From positions 3,915,001 to 3,979,000 of the forward strand of contig NZ_LT629705.1 of assembly GCF_900103875.1 (NCBI RefSeq): a DNA stretch of 64,000 bases, written 5' to 3'. Below the pieces are notes generated by a model that was not told the DNA's origin, did no database searches, and saw only the letters and a program-made list of their open reading frames with translations. Both the position numbers and the translations under genes were made by a program. Positions 54,563 through 64,000 of the stretch are shown here, piece after piece. Numbering within the stretch: the first letter of the stretch is position 1; each line of letters opens with the position of its first letter. This DNA is from Pseudomonas arsenicoxydans (lineage in GTDB: Bacteria; Pseudomonadota; Gammaproteobacteria; Pseudomonadales; Pseudomonadaceae).

Positions 54563-55576
54563 ATGACTCATTCCATCGCATTCAATTTTGAAGACGGCGT
54601 CACCCGGTTCATCGACGCTAATGTCGGCGAAACCGTGGCCGATGCTGCGTATCGCCAGGGCATCAACATTCCGCTGGATTGCCGCGACGGCGCCTGCGGC
54701 ACGTGCAAATGCTTCGCCGAGGCCGGCCGTTATGACTTGGGCGAGGAGTACATCGAAGACGCGCTGAGCGCCGAAGAAGCCGAACAAGGTTTTGTCCTGA
54801 CCTGCCAGATGCGCGCCCAGAGCGATTGCGTGGTGCGCGTGCCGACGTCATCGCAGGTTTGCCGTACGCAGCAGGCCAGTTACGACGCCACCATCAGCGC
54901 CGTGCGGCAGCTGTCGGACAGCACCATCGCGCTGTCGATCAAGGGCGAAGCCTTGAGCAAACTGGCGTTCCTGCCGGGGCAATACGTCAACCTCGGTGTC
55001 CCGGGCAGCGAGCAGACCCGCGCGTATTCGTTCAGCTCGTTGCAGCGTGACGGCGAGGTCAGTTTCCTGATTCGTAATGTGCCTGGCGGCTTGATGAGCA
55101 GCTTCCTCACCGGCATGGCCAAGGCGGGGGACAGCATGCGCCTGGCCGGGCCGTTGGGCAGTTTTTATCTGCGCGACATCCGCCGGCCGTTGCTGCTGTT
55201 GGCAGGCGGAACCGGTTTGGCTCCGTTCACCGCCATGCTGGAAAAAATCGCAGAGCAGGGCAGTGAGCACCCATTGCATCTGATCTACGGCGTGACCAAC
55301 GATTTCGACCTGGTGGAACTTGACCGACTCGAAGCCTTTGCCGCGCGTATCCCGAATTTCAGCTTCAGTGCCTGCGTTGCCAACCCCGACAGCCGGCACC
55401 CGCTCAAAGGGTACGTAACCCAGCACATCGAGCCACGGCATCTGAACGATGGCGACGTCGACGTCTATCTGTGCGGCCCGCCGCCGATGGTCGAGGCGGT
55501 CAGTCAGTTCATTCGCGAGCAAGGCGTTGCGCCGGCGAACTTCTACTACGAGAAATTTGCCGCCAGCGCCGCTTGA
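54563..55576 (+). CDS. benC: Benzoate 1,2-dioxygenase electron transfer component
   Basis: 337 residues from the ATG at 54563. A ferredoxin domain with Cys40, 45, 48 and 81 is followed by FAD- and NADH-binding domains (RAYSFSS, LLLLAGGTGLAPFTAML, YLCGPPPMVE). It carries electrons from NADH to BenAB. Confidence 0.95.
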   Translation: MTHSIAFNFEDGVTRFIDANVGETVADAAYRQGINIPLDCRDGACGTCKCFAEAGRYDLGEEYIEDALSAEEAEQGFVLTCQMRAQSDCVVRVPTSSQVCRTQQASYDATISAVRQLSDSTIALSIKGEALSKLAFLPGQYVNLGVPGSEQTRAYSFSSLQRDGEVSFLIRNVPGGLMSSFLTGMAKAGDSMRLAGPLGSFYLRDIRRPLLLLAGGTGLAPFTAMLEKIAEQGSEHPLHLIYGVTNDFDLVELDRLEAFAARIPNFSFSACVANPDSRHPLKGYVTQHIEPRHLNDGDVDVYLCGPPPMVEAVSQFIREQGVAPANFYYEKFAASAA

Positions 55577-55635
55577 GTCATGCGTCACAGGGGCAGCGCC
55601 GCTCCCACAGATCAGTGTTTTTCCATGAGGTACAC

Positions 55636-56409
55636 ATGAACAGATTTCACGAAAAAGTCGCGCTGATCACCGGCGCTGCGCAAGGCATTGGCCGGCGGGT
55701 GGCCGAGCGCATGGCCGCCGAAGGTGCGCGGTTGATTCTGGTGGACCGGTCGGATCTGGTGTTCGAGGTTCAGCAACAACTGGGGCAGGCCAGCCAGGTG
55801 CTCGCACTGACGGCCGACCTCGAACAATACGAGGAATGCAGCCGCGTGATGCGCACTGCCGTCGAGCGCTTTGGGCGCCTCGATGTGCTGGTCAACAACG
55901 TCGGCGGGACGATTTGGGCCAAGCCGTTCGAGCACTACGAAGCACCGCAGATTGAAGCTGAAGTGCGTCGCTCACTGTTCCCGACGTTATGGTGCTGTCA
56001 CGCCGCGCTGCCGTTCATGCTTGAACAAGGCAGCGGCGCCATCGTCAACGTATCGTCCATTGCCACCCGCAGCATCAATCGTGTGCCGTACGGTGCGGCG
56101 AAGGGAGGGGTGAATGCGCTGACCGCTTGCTTGGCGTTCGAAACCGCCGGTCGTGGCGTGCGGGTCAACGCGACGGCCCCGGGCGGAACCGAAGCGCCGC
56201 CACGGGTGATTCCACGCAATAGTGCGCAACAGAGCGCCGAGGAACAGGTGTGGTATCAGCAGATTGTCGACCAGACGCTCGACAGCAGTTTGATGAAGCG
56301 CTATGGCACGCTGGATGAGCAGGCCAACGCTATTCTGTTTCTGGCCAGCGACGAAGCCTCGTACATCACCGGCATGATCATGCCAGTGGGCGGTGGCGAC
56401 CAAGGCTGA
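55636..56409 (+). CDS. benD: Benzoate cis-diol dehydrogenase
   Basis: 257-residue short-chain dehydrogenase with GAAQGIG (13-19), the NNVGG motif, and the YGAAK catalytic pair. It oxidises the diol to catechol with loss of CO2. Last gene of benABCD; no benK or benE follows in this window. Confidence 0.94.
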   Translation: MNRFHEKVALITGAAQGIGRRVAERMAAEGARLILVDRSDLVFEVQQQLGQASQVLALTADLEQYEECSRVMRTAVERFGRLDVLVNNVGGTIWAKPFEHYEAPQIEAEVRRSLFPTLWCCHAALPFMLEQGSGAIVNVSSIATRSINRVPYGAAKGGVNALTACLAFETAGRGVRVNATAPGGTEAPPRVIPRNSAQQSAEEQVWYQQIVDQTLDSSLMKRYGTLDEQANAILFLASDEASYITGMIMPVGGGDQG

Positions 56410-56424
56410 CACGACAACGCACGC

Positions 56425-56787
56425 TCACAGGCGACGTTGAAACGCTTTGATGATTCTCAGCGTCGCGTCGCTTGTGTTCAGGTTCTGCACCGCGTCCAGC
56501 GGATACCACATGCAATCGAAAATTTCATTGAGTGGTCGGGCCTCGTCTGAGTTGAGCACTGACGCTTCATAGACGTGGTGACGGGTGCTACTCGTTTCCA
56601 GCTCCATCAGGTACAGCAAACCGTCAACGCCCAGTCCGGTTTCTTCGTGAAGTTCTCGCATGGCCGCGCCCGCGATGGTTTCGCCGCGCTCGACTTTTCC
56701 GCCGGGCAGCGTCCAGCGACACCTGGGCTTACGCACCAGGAGAACATGCCGATCCTGCTCGCAAATAACGGTTGCGCGTACTTTCAT
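56425..56787 (-). CDS. Nudix hydrolase
   Basis: 120 residues with a full Nudix box, [24 protein letters not shown] in pattern (GX5EX7REXXEEXG). It begins [20 protein letters not shown]. Hydrolyses a nucleoside-diphosphate-type compound; which one is unknown. Converges on benD. Confidence 0.9.
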   Translation of the reverse strand: MKVRATVICEQDRHVLLVRKPRCRWTLPGGKVERGETIAGAAMRELHEETGLGVDGLLYLMELETSSTRHHVYEASVLNSDEARPLNEIFDCMWYPLDAVQNLNTSDATLRIIKAFQRRL

Positions 56788-56998
56788 CTGTTACTAAACC
56801 GCCGCTTGTCATAAAACAGTCATAAAAATGCAATATTCAGGCCCGAGCCCGTGTTTCAAGGGTTGGAACCCTGGTGGAGGTAAAAAGTGCAACGCAATGA
56901 CAAAGCAGTGGCGCGACGTCTGGTCGGCACCTGAGTGTAGGGCGGGTGTAAGGTAAGCCCGTCAATTGCGGCGTATCACTGCCGAAAAGGAGGTGACT

Positions 56999-57190
56999 AT
57001 GAGCGTTCCGATGCTGAATAAAATGCACATGAATGGTTATGACGTACTCAGCGTAAATAACGGCCCCTGGCGGGTATGCACCAAAGGTGACCGCCTGGGT
57101 GCATTTGCCAGCAGAGAAGAAGCACTGGCGTTTGCGGCAGCACTTCCAGCCTACAGAGCCCGAGCGACTCAACGTCAGAAATCAGAATGA
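56999..57190 (+). CDS. Small hypothetical protein (63 residues)
   Basis: An ATG at 56999 with a very strong AAAGGAGGTGACT site. Contains MHMNGYDVLSVNNGPWRVCT and GAFASREEALAFAAAL, loosely like DUF2188-type small proteins. Single gene ahead of composite repeat 3. Function unknown. Confidence 0.6.
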   Translation: MSVPMLNKMHMNGYDVLSVNNGPWRVCTKGDRLGAFASREEALAFAAALPAYRARATQRQKSE

Positions 57191-57245
57191 GCCCGCACTA
57201 AAAGCCCCGGTAAACCGGTTTTGGGGTTGGGGTTGGGGTTGGGTA

Positions 57246-58083
<838 letters not shown>

Positions 58084-58220
58084 TACCCAACCCCAAAACT
58101 TTCTTAAGTGAACAGCATCACCGCTAAACCGAGATTTTTTTGTCGAAAACCCCGTCTCAGAAGGATTTTAAACCCACGATTCAGATGATAGGGTGGCGCT
58201 TTTTTTCCAAGGACGAATTC

Positions 58221-58568
58221 ATGTTTAAAGTGCAATGGACTGTTCTGGCGATCATGTCGGCTATTTCTTTTGCTGGCGTGAGTCAGGCGCAAGCTCAGAC
58301 GCAAGGTGAGATCCAGACCAATCAAACGGTTTGCAATGCCTTCCGTACATTGGCCGGCTCGATCATGCAGTCTCGCCAGAATGGCGAATCCAAGGCCAGT
58401 CTGCTGGCCGTGAAATCGGGTAATCCTGACCATGACAAGCTAGGCGCCATGCTGATCGAAGAAGCGTACAGCCAGCCAATCCTCGATTCACCTGAGCTCA
58501 AGAGCAGCGCCATCAATACATTCGCGGATAAATGGCGGAACACGTGCAACCATCCCGTTTCCAGTTAA
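58221..58568 (+). CDS. Secreted hypothetical protein
   Basis: 115 residues from the ATG at 58221 with AAGGAC upstream. A signal peptide (WTVLAIMSAISFAGVSQAQAQ) leaves a mature part of about 90 residues with two Cys (TVCNAFRT and RNTCNHP) likely forming a disulfide. No family recognised. First of a run of small envelope or hypothetical genes. Confidence 0.7.
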   Translation: MFKVQWTVLAIMSAISFAGVSQAQAQTQGEIQTNQTVCNAFRTLAGSIMQSRQNGESKASLLAVKSGNPDHDKLGAMLIEEAYSQPILDSPELKSSAINTFADKWRNTCNHPVSS

Positions 58569-58588
58569 CGGGCAAGCGCAGCGAGCGT

Positions 58589-58942
58589 TCAGTAACCCCC
58601 ACCGCCGGTACTGTGCGAGGGCTCCCTGGCTCTCTCCTGAGCATTGCTCCACTCAGCACAGGTCATGAAACCTGTGTGGTCGACCTTGCCCCGGTCATCG
58701 AAGCTGATGTTGTACGGCTTTTGTTGGCCGGCCTGCTTCAACTTGTAGTCAAAGCAGGTGCCAGGCACCACGGTGCGTTCGCTTATCGCTGAAGGCTGGC
58801 CACCAATCTGCTCGACCTGATCCTTGCTCATGCCGGTCTCGACCTTGGCGACCAGCGGCTGATCGCCATAGACGTGTGAATCACTGCTGCAGCCAGCCGT
58901 CGCCGCCAGGACGACGACGAGCGCGAATAGAGGCGTGTTCAT
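58589..58942 (-). CDS. OsmE-like outer-membrane lipoprotein (SmpA/OmlA fold)
   Basis: 117 residues with a lipobox (VLAATAGC) and the BamE/OsmE-type pattern VETGMSKDQVEQIGGQPS, then SGY-like TGFMTCAEW. Similar in layout to Pseudomonas OsmE, an osmotically induced lipoprotein. The C-terminus is Ser/Gly-rich (STGGGGY). Converges on the secreted protein gene. Confidence 0.75.
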   Translation of the reverse strand: MNTPLFALVVVLAATAGCSSDSHVYGDQPLVAKVETGMSKDQVEQIGGQPSAISERTVVPGTCFDYKLKQAGQQKPYNISFDDRGKVDHTGFMTCAEWSNAQERAREPSHSTGGGGY

Positions 58943-58955
58943 CGCAACGCTCCCG

Positions 58956-59195
58956 TCAGTGGGCTTTCGTTCGTCTGATCACCTTTGCTTTGACTTCTTC
59001 GGCATAGCCCGCCAGTCGCTCTTCATCACCCTGAAACAGTTCGCACAGCTTCTGCGTTGCTTGTGCATCCACATCATTACCGGCCAGGCGCAACTGCTCT
59101 GCTATGCGCAAGAGTTCCACTGCCGACCATCTCAAGTCCGACGCAACGCTTTGCAGGTCACGCCGAAGTTGGTTCTCATCTTCGCTAAGCCACAT
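58956..59195 (-). CDS. Small hypothetical protein (79 residues)
   Basis: An ATG at 59195 with AGGAG 6 nt before it. Predicted all-helical (LSEDENQLRRDLQSVASDLR, VDAQATQKLCELFQGDEERL). Thirteen nt upstream of the OsmE-like gene, so likely co-transcribed. No family recognised. Confidence 0.6.
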   Translation of the reverse strand: MWLSEDENQLRRDLQSVASDLRWSAVELLRIAEQLRLAGNDVDAQATQKLCELFQGDEERLAGYAEEVKAKVIRRTKAH

Positions 59196-59374
59196 GATGA
59201 TCTCCTGCAATACTCCGCTAAGAAAAGCGTAGTCCCATTTGGCTGCGGCGAATGTGTGTTCGTCTGATCCACGGGAAAGGGTAGGGCTTCCATTGGTCGG
59301 GAAGATGAGTGGGTTTGAACCTGCGTGATGTCGTAGTGAGGGAGTGAATTTTCGCTAGGGTGAGGCCATATCAA

Positions 59375-59593
59375 ATGACGAATACCGATGATTTCAGATT
59401 TCATGCGCATGAGTTGATTGTTGATCTGGACGCTGCAACCACGGAAATGATGAAGCTGATTTCTGCCCATCAATTAAGCGGCCCGGAGTGGGAACGGGTC
59501 ACTCAATGGCAACATGAAGCGTATGAACGATGGATGACGTATTTGAATAAAAGGTCCTATCCCGACTCGGGTGAGAACAACATCAACTCCTGA
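59375..59593 (+). CDS. Small hypothetical protein (72 residues)
   Basis: A frame from the ATG at 59375 with GAGG about 10 nt before it: MTNTDDFRFHAHELIVDLDA, then EWERVTQWQHEAYERWMTYL. Soluble and helical. No family recognised. Sixty-seven nt before the lipoprotein gene. Confidence 0.5.
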   Translation: MTNTDDFRFHAHELIVDLDAATTEMMKLISAHQLSGPEWERVTQWQHEAYERWMTYLNKRSYPDSGENNINS

Positions 59594-59660
59594 CGTTATT
59601 CAGATGGATGTCTGGACCGCTACGCGCTACATTTCCCGTTTTTCGGGATAAGGAAGCGTC

Positions 59661-59996
59661 ATGCGGATGTTGATTGGGGGAATAGCGGTGACGATGCTGG
59701 CAGGTTGTTCGTTGCCGGCATCCCTGGTGCCAGGCGAGCCTAACATCAGCAAATACAGTAACAAGATACCCAAGGATTACGCGGCCTGCGTTCTGCCGCT
59801 GTGGCAGCAGCAAATCCCCAAAACGACTCAGACCCCGATTTCCAATGGTTACCGGATCAAAGCGCCGAGCATCATCACGGCTGACGAGATTCTGGACATT
59901 GTGAAATACAAGGACGGTAGTCACATTTCGTTGTACCAGGGACCACCGTGGGCCAAGTCTGACGCCATGCGCAAGGCGGTTCGCAGTTGCTTGTAG
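59661..59996 (+). CDS. Small lipoprotein
   Basis: 111 residues with a lipobox (GIAVTMLAGC), so membrane-anchored. The mature part has a Cys near ACVLPLWQQQ and a C-terminal RSCL. AAGGAAG lies upstream. No family recognised. Confidence 0.7.
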   Translation: MRMLIGGIAVTMLAGCSLPASLVPGEPNISKYSNKIPKDYAACVLPLWQQQIPKTTQTPISNGYRIKAPSIITADEILDIVKYKDGSHISLYQGPPWAKSDAMRKAVRSCL

Positions 59997-60101
59997 AGAT
60001 CGCTCAAGGAGAGTTTCATTTTTCAGTGCCGTATGTCGGAGTCGAGGAACACTGATCGGTCAGGCACCTTCCAAGAGAAGACTGTCCTTGGAAGTTTGGC
60101 C

Positions 60102-60323
60102 ATGAACGACGATTTGAAAAAAGAAGCCCTGGATACCTGGTACAAACTCTTGAACGAGCCGCAACTTCGTATGGATTGCGAAGAACAGTACGACGAGTTG
60201 CTCAAGGCTGCTGATGAGATGGAACGCACCGGGCTGATTAATAGCGCGGAATGGCGCGAGTTGGTGCGGCAAGCGGGGACGGCATTTTCAAAAGCGATAG
60301 AAGGCGTGGACGGCGGCACGTAG
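60102..60323 (+). CDS. Small hypothetical protein (73 residues)
   Basis: Start chosen at 60102 (MNDDLKKEALDTWYKLLNEP) for its GGAAG site 7 nt upstream; the frame is open from 60033. Helical, acidic. No known domain. Confidence 0.5.
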   Translation: MNDDLKKEALDTWYKLLNEPQLRMDCEEQYDELLKAADEMERTGLINSAEWRELVRQAGTAFSKAIEGVDGGT

Positions 60324-60340
60324 GTTGTTCGTGCCTGTCT

Positions 60341-60571
60341 TTATGGCAACTCCTCCCAATTGACCTGCATCAACCCTGACGCCTGGGCGTGGACTCGAAG
60401 CGCGTCTTCGTTTTGCTGATCGTGGTTTTCCCCATACGAAAGCCCGATTCCCGAGTGAAGGCATGCGTAATACCACGCGTCGGCATCGGTCATGTGAGAG
60501 TCGGGCTGAACAAAAATATGACGACTCTTTTTGAGGCTGTAAGTAATTTGAAAATGTCGACGGCGGATCAT
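60341..60571 (-). CDS. Small protein, possibly DUF6555 family
   Basis: 76 residues with AGGAG before the ATG. The pattern FQITYSLKKSRHIFVQPDSH, then DADAWYYACLHSGIG, resembles small Pseudomonas proteins placed in DUF6555; this is from memory of the pattern. Function unknown. Confidence 0.55.
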   Translation of the reverse strand: MIRRRHFQITYSLKKSRHIFVQPDSHMTDADAWYYACLHSGIGLSYGENHDQQNEDALRVHAQASGLMQVNWEELP

Positions 60572-60675
60572 CCGATTCTCCTGGTGCTGCCACTACGACA
60601 TTAGTGGCGTAGTGCCAGTTCCCTCTGATTTCGGACTTTTATCAGCTTCCTCAAAACCCGATCTTTTTTATCCCG

Positions 60676-60927
60676 TCATGCTCGATATTTTGTCGACGTA
60701 ACTTCAGGGCGCTCAACCAGCGTGCGTTGAAGGCACTCGTCGTTGAGCTGCACGCATTCTTTGTCGGCCTCTTCCCGGCTCGCATAGTGCGTGGGTAGCC
60801 GCCGCTTTTCTTCATTGTCATAAAGGTTGAATCCGATCGATGCAGTTTTGCAGTAGAAGCGCGATCCGTTGCGCGTCGATCCCGTTTCCGTGGGGATTGC
60901 AGGAACAACAGCGAATCTTGGAATCAT
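60676..60927 (-). CDS. Small hypothetical protein (83 residues)
   Basis: From the ATG at 60927 with GGAG 9 nt before (a GTG at 60933 is possible). Contains RNGSRFYCKTASIGFNLYDN and HYASREEADKECVQLNDECL. No family recognised. Same strand as the gene at 60341. Confidence 0.5.
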   Translation of the reverse strand: MIPRFAVVPAIPTETGSTRNGSRFYCKTASIGFNLYDNEEKRRLPTHYASREEADKECVQLNDECLQRTLVERPEVTSTKYRA

Positions 60928-61061
60928 CTTCACGTACTCCTTCCGAATTCACCTTAACGGTGTAGCGGCTACTTGCCACTACCGCAAGGGTGCACTTGAA
61001 GTATCCGATGAACAGGCCACCCGTAGAAATGGGCGGGTTGATGCCCGTCGGTGGACTGCTG

Positions 61062-61250
61062 TCAGGGGGTTGTATGGCGCCGATCAGGGCCAGAAGGGTT
61101 GCCGCTGTTTATCAGCCTTCTCTCGATCAGGATATTTTGCAGTGCCTGGCGCGCGACAGGGTCTAGCTGATGCTCTCGGGCCTTGAGTTCAAGCAGTATT
61201 GGGCTGGACCAGGTGCGATAGGTTTTTTCGGCTTGATGAATGGACGTCAT
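61062..61250 (-). CDS. Small hypothetical protein (62 residues)
   Basis: MTSIHQAEKTYRTWSSPILL, with a clear AGGAGAGATAG site before the ATG. It ends in a polar tail. No family recognised. The 61251-61432 gap after it shows nothing. Confidence 0.45.
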   Translation of the reverse strand: MTSIHQAEKTYRTWSSPILLELKAREHQLDPVARQALQNILIERRLINSGNPSGPDRRHTTP

Positions 61251-61432
61251 CTATCTCTCCTTGATCAGGCGACCGCCAATGAATCAGGCAGTTTGGGTTC
61301 GGTAGATACCCTAGTCGAGGAAACAGATTTTTGCCAAGAATTTGCACTGCAATGGTGCGTATGGTTGAGAGGGGTGTCGCCAGGATCTGCCGCTACGGAA
61401 TGGCTCTATCTACGTCAGACAAAAGCGTTGAT

Positions 61433-61810
61433 TCACCTTTGCTCAAGCCTCGTGTTCCAGGCAACCGCACACAGGGCCAATCCCGCCACATTCAAGGTGA
61501 CGGGATTGAAAGCCTCCCTGAGCATGGCTGGATTGAAAATTGCGACATCCAGCAGCAGGCCGGCCAGCGCCGTTGCCGCAACGATCAGCGGCAAGGCACA
61601 GCGTCGTGCCAGTAATAACCACAGAGCCAGGCCAATCTCCGCAGCGCCCGCAGCGTAGGCAAACATCTCCACCTGCGGGATGCCGTGCGCCTGGATCATG
61701 GTCCGCTCGCCTTGACTCAGCCACAGCAGCTTGGGCACCAAGCCGTGGTAGGCAAACATGAAAACCAGGCTGCCTCGGGCGATCCAGTGGAGGCGTTTGA
61801 GGGCGCTCAT
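61433..61810 (-). CDS. DoxX-like family membrane protein
   Basis: 125 residues with four predicted spans (WIARGSLVFMFAYHGLVPKL; FAYAAGAAEIGLALWLLLA), matching DoxX-like proteins. It overlaps the DCC-family gene by ATGA, so the two are one operon. A role in thiol or redox balance is inferred from the pair. Confidence 0.8.
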   Translation of the reverse strand: MSALKRLHWIARGSLVFMFAYHGLVPKLLWLSQGERTMIQAHGIPQVEMFAYAAGAAEIGLALWLLLARRCALPLIVAATALAGLLLDVAIFNPAMLREAFNPVTLNVAGLALCAVAWNTRLEQR

Positions 61811-62259
61811 CTTGGCGCTTTCAAGAAACGGTTTTCATGGTCGGGATTGGGTAGAAGGCATGTGTCGTATTTTCCAAAGAGCCAATACCGATTCAATGCA
61901 ATACGGTCGTAGGCCCAGTCGCGTAACCAACGCGGGCAGCCGCGCAAAAGCATCACTGCACGCCAACGGCCGGGCAGCAGGGCGGCGACTTCGAAGAAGG
62001 CATCGGAACGTGTCCAGTAATGCCGGTCGCGGATCACCGCCATGGTATCGAATTGATCCAGGGGTAAATCCGCCCAAGCCAGCAACGCCTGACCTTCGGG
62101 TGACTGCACTGAGGCCAGCCGCACACGTCGCTGAAGGTCGTGGCGGATCAGGAACTTTGCCCACCCATTGCACAACTTGCATACGCCGTCGAACAGGACA
62201 ACGGTCTCACCCTGTTTGAGTAACGGAGCGGGTGAGGGGCGGGTTTGACGCGTTGGCAT
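61807..62259 (-). CDS. DCC-family thiol-disulfide oxidoreductase (DUF393/YuxK)
   Basis: 150 residues with the DxxCxxC-type motif LFDGVCKLCNGWAKFL near the N-terminus and the conserved RYWLFGKYDTCLLP at the end. A thioredoxin-like family often beside DoxX-type membrane proteins, as here (4-nt overlap). Target not known. Confidence 0.88.
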   Translation of the reverse strand: MPTRQTRPSPAPLLKQGETVVLFDGVCKLCNGWAKFLIRHDLQRRVRLASVQSPEGQALLAWADLPLDQFDTMAVIRDRHYWTRSDAFFEVAALLPGRWRAVMLLRGCPRWLRDWAYDRIALNRYWLFGKYDTCLLPNPDHENRFLKAPR

Positions 62260-62417
62260 AGGGAGGGTCCGTTGGGAGCTGATTGATCAATTTTCACAGC
62301 GATAGGGGCCAAGCGTTTCAACCATACATTCCTTGCAGGAATACGGCGCATAAAATTAATGAATTTTTATTATTTGAACGCGTGGCGTAGCTTGATTTCA
62401 GGACATGGAGAACCGCC

Positions 62418-63134
62418 TTGAAAACATCCTCTCGCAACGCTGCTGAAAAATTTGATACCTCCCGGGCCAACGAGTACGGCCGGCAGAGCCGTATTGCACT
62501 CGCCGGATACGACGCCTGCCAGGACTTGGCGGCCTGCATGCTGGCGGCAAGCCTTGGCCCTGCAGACTCGGCGAACATACTGGTGGTGGGCGCTGGTGGT
62601 ACGGCGCAGGAAATTATCGCCATGGCCAGGCTTGAGCCGGGTTGGCGCTTCACCGCGGTTGATCCATCCGAGCCGATGCTGGAGGCCGCGAAGCAGCAGC
62701 TGGACGCCAACAACTTGCTTGAACGAACGGCCCTGCATCTAGGGCATGTTGAAGACTTGGCCGCAGACGAATCATACGACGCAGCCACCCTGATCGGCGT
62801 GCTGCATCATTTGGAAGGGGAGGACGCCAAGCGACAAATTCTACGATCCATTCGGGCTCATCTGAAGCCGGGTGCGCCACTGATTGTCGCCGGCAATCAG
62901 TACGCTTATGCAAGCCAGCCGTTACTGCTGGCCGCTTGGGGTCAGCGTTGGCGGCAGCATGGCGCCAGCCCGGACGAGGTGAAGGCCAAGCTCGGGAAAA
63001 TTCTTCAAGGCGCCGATCCTCCGCACTCCGAAGCGGCGGTTCAAAAGCTGTTACATGACGCCGGATTTGGCGACGCTACCCGTTTCTTCAGCAGCCTTTT
63101 CTGGGGGGCATGGTTGACGTGCAAAGTGGCTTGA
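62418..63134 (+). CDS. Class I SAM-dependent methyltransferase
   Basis: 238 residues with the SAM motif ILVVGAGGTAQEIIAMARL and the acidic loop VDPSEPMLEAAKQQL, plus LIGVLHHLEGEDAKRQIL. Methyl acceptor unknown. Divergent from the DCC gene. Confidence 0.9.
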   Translation: MKTSSRNAAEKFDTSRANEYGRQSRIALAGYDACQDLAACMLAASLGPADSANILVVGAGGTAQEIIAMARLEPGWRFTAVDPSEPMLEAAKQQLDANNLLERTALHLGHVEDLAADESYDAATLIGVLHHLEGEDAKRQILRSIRAHLKPGAPLIVAGNQYAYASQPLLLAAWGQRWRQHGASPDEVKAKLGKILQGADPPHSEAAVQKLLHDAGFGDATRFFSSLFWGAWLTCKVA

Positions 63135-63158
63135 GCAACGCAGGCGGCTGATGTCTGG

Positions 63159-63899
63159 CTATCGACCCAGTAGCGGAGCCAGCAGTGCGCACATGCCGCG
63201 CCAGTGCGAGCCCTCCCAGTAAATCCGTTGGCAAGCGTCGCAGCGCAGGAAGTGCGAATAGAGGGCGCCAACGCGCGGTGGCACTTGCGCTCGGGCCAGT
63301 TCCGGGCTGATCTCGTGCAGCGGCAGGTTGCAATGAAGGCACAGGCTGAATGGTCGCGCGCTTCGCGCCAGGTCGAGGCGCTCGTAGATTTCGCGCAGTT
63401 GCAGGGACGGTTTCAGTGCATGCACATAGCAGCCGTGGCTGATGATGCGCCGCTTGAGCAGATCGCGATCGCGGGTCAGCACGATGCGTCCTTGCCGGGC
63501 AGCGATCTCGGCGATCTGGCCATCCTCGAAGCCGTTGTCGTAGAGAGTGTCGAAGCCGCTCATGCGCAGCAGGCTGGCCAGTCCGCCCAGGTGTGCATCA
63601 GCAACGAAGCGCAGCACCCGTAGCGGTTGCGCGCGGACCTTTAGCAACGGGCTGATATCCAGCGCTTCGAACTTGGGGTACACCGCCAGCCGGTCACCGT
63701 CGAAGATCAACCGTTCGAAGCCCACCGACTCGCCGTTGAGCAACACCAGTTCGACCTCCGTGTGCGGTATCCCGAGCGCCTCGATCATGTGCTTGACCGT
63801 CGCCCCTCGCGCGCACTCGCAGGTGAATGACTGCCGCCGCCGTTCGGCCGGCAGGAAATCGTTGAGCTCCTCGTAGAAGCGGAAGGTTGCACGAGTCAT
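63159..63899 (-). CDS. Mut7-C RNase domain protein with N-terminal ubiquitin-like domain
   Basis: 246 residues from 63899 (the frame opens at 63926). Residues about 1-85 are a ubiquitin-like Ub-Mut7C domain. The rest is Mut7-C: a PIN-like nuclease part (FVADAHLGGLASLLRMSGFD, LTRDRDLLKRR) and a four-Cys zinc ribbon (CLHCNLPL, CDACQRIYW). Likely an RNA-processing enzyme; the target is unknown. Confidence 0.88.
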   Translation of the reverse strand: MTRATFRFYEELNDFLPAERRRQSFTCECARGATVKHMIEALGIPHTEVELVLLNGESVGFERLIFDGDRLAVYPKFEALDISPLLKVRAQPLRVLRFVADAHLGGLASLLRMSGFDTLYDNGFEDGQIAEIAARQGRIVLTRDRDLLKRRIISHGCYVHALKPSLQLREIYERLDLARSARPFSLCLHCNLPLHEISPELARAQVPPRVGALYSHFLRCDACQRIYWEGSHWRGMCALLAPLLGR

Positions 63900-63947
63900 G
63901 CGCAACAGTATGGCAGGGCTGCTCAATAGCCGCCCCGCCTGCTGTCA

Positions 63948-64000
63948 CTATTGGCTGGAGCGAATGGCTCCACCATCGATCAGCAAGTTCTGCCCGGTCA
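63948..64000 (-). CDS. Short-chain dehydrogenase, C-terminal end only
   Basis: The last 16 codons of a minus-strand gene entering from the right edge: TGQNLLIDGGAIRSSQ then TAG. The TGQNLLIDGG pattern is the typical C-terminus of SDR enzymes. Nothing more can be said from 53 bases. Confidence 0.65.
   Translation of the reverse strand, partial: TGQNLLIDGGAIRSSQ

Overview
The window is high-GC, gene-dense DNA typical of a fluorescent-group Pseudomonas. The clues are catBCA/catR and benABCD with BenR, DUF1652, DUF3087 and PpnN neighbours, Pseudomonas-type REP palindromes, and long intergenic repeats. No rRNA, tRNA, CRISPR array, prophage or transposase gene was seen. Almost all of it is catabolic, transport and regulatory accessory content.

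Layout. (1) 1-5486: the end of an amidohydrolase gene, then a two-subunit molybdenum hydroxylase (IorAB-like) between two LysR regulators. (2) 5542-10381: a TetR regulator, a ProC-like reductase, a convergent StcD/DgcA-type FMN/FeS N-demethylase, and a solitary betaine-type binding protein. These look like an N-methylated amino acid (proline-betaine-like) module with shared TGTAC operators. (3) 10488-25174: two divergent operons around an XRE-cupin regulator. On the minus strand are purU-folD and four sarcosine-oxidase-like subunits. On the plus strand are a GMAS/type III glutamine synthetase, three glutamate-synthase-like subunits and an Amt channel. Together they match the N-methylglutamate pathway for methylamine: GMAS and MgsABC load methylamine onto glutamate, MgdABCD oxidises the methyl group onto tetrahydrofolate, and FolD/PurU carry the one-carbon unit to formate. 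A good sigma-54 promoter precedes gmaS. (4) 25227-35223: a flavin-dependent (LLM) monooxygenase, its flavin reductase, a frameshifted NCS1 permease, a PotABCD-like ABC importer, a RibBA with a degenerate GTP-cyclohydrolase domain and a DUF1330 protein. Four near-identical TGG(A/T)ATACC(A/G)TAATA operators tie these units into one regulon. Its substrate is unknown and its regulator is not in the window.

(5) 35786-42181: housekeeping and hypothetical genes (ppnN, DUF3087, a diguanylate cyclase, DUF2784, azlCD), then an AT-richer patch with two poorly supported small ORFs. (6) 42521-46366: a sulfonate/sulfate-ester type ABC transporter with two divergent binding proteins. (7) 46513-47774: a lipoprotein deacetylase and DUF1652. 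(8) 47935-56409: benzoate to muconolactone, as catR-catBCA, benR and benABCD, with visible CatR and BenR sites. (9) 56425-64000: a Nudix hydrolase, then many small secreted, lipoprotein or hypothetical genes, a DoxX/DCC thiol-oxidoreductase pair, a methyltransferase, a Mut7-C protein and the end of an SDR gene.

Three composite repeats (about 790-840 bp; arm A, REP pair, inverted arm B) at 17499, 28644 and 57246, and one solo arm A at 35291, fill the largest gene-free stretches. The best candidates for something new are the GGTATACC regulon, the StcD/ProC module and the composite repeats.
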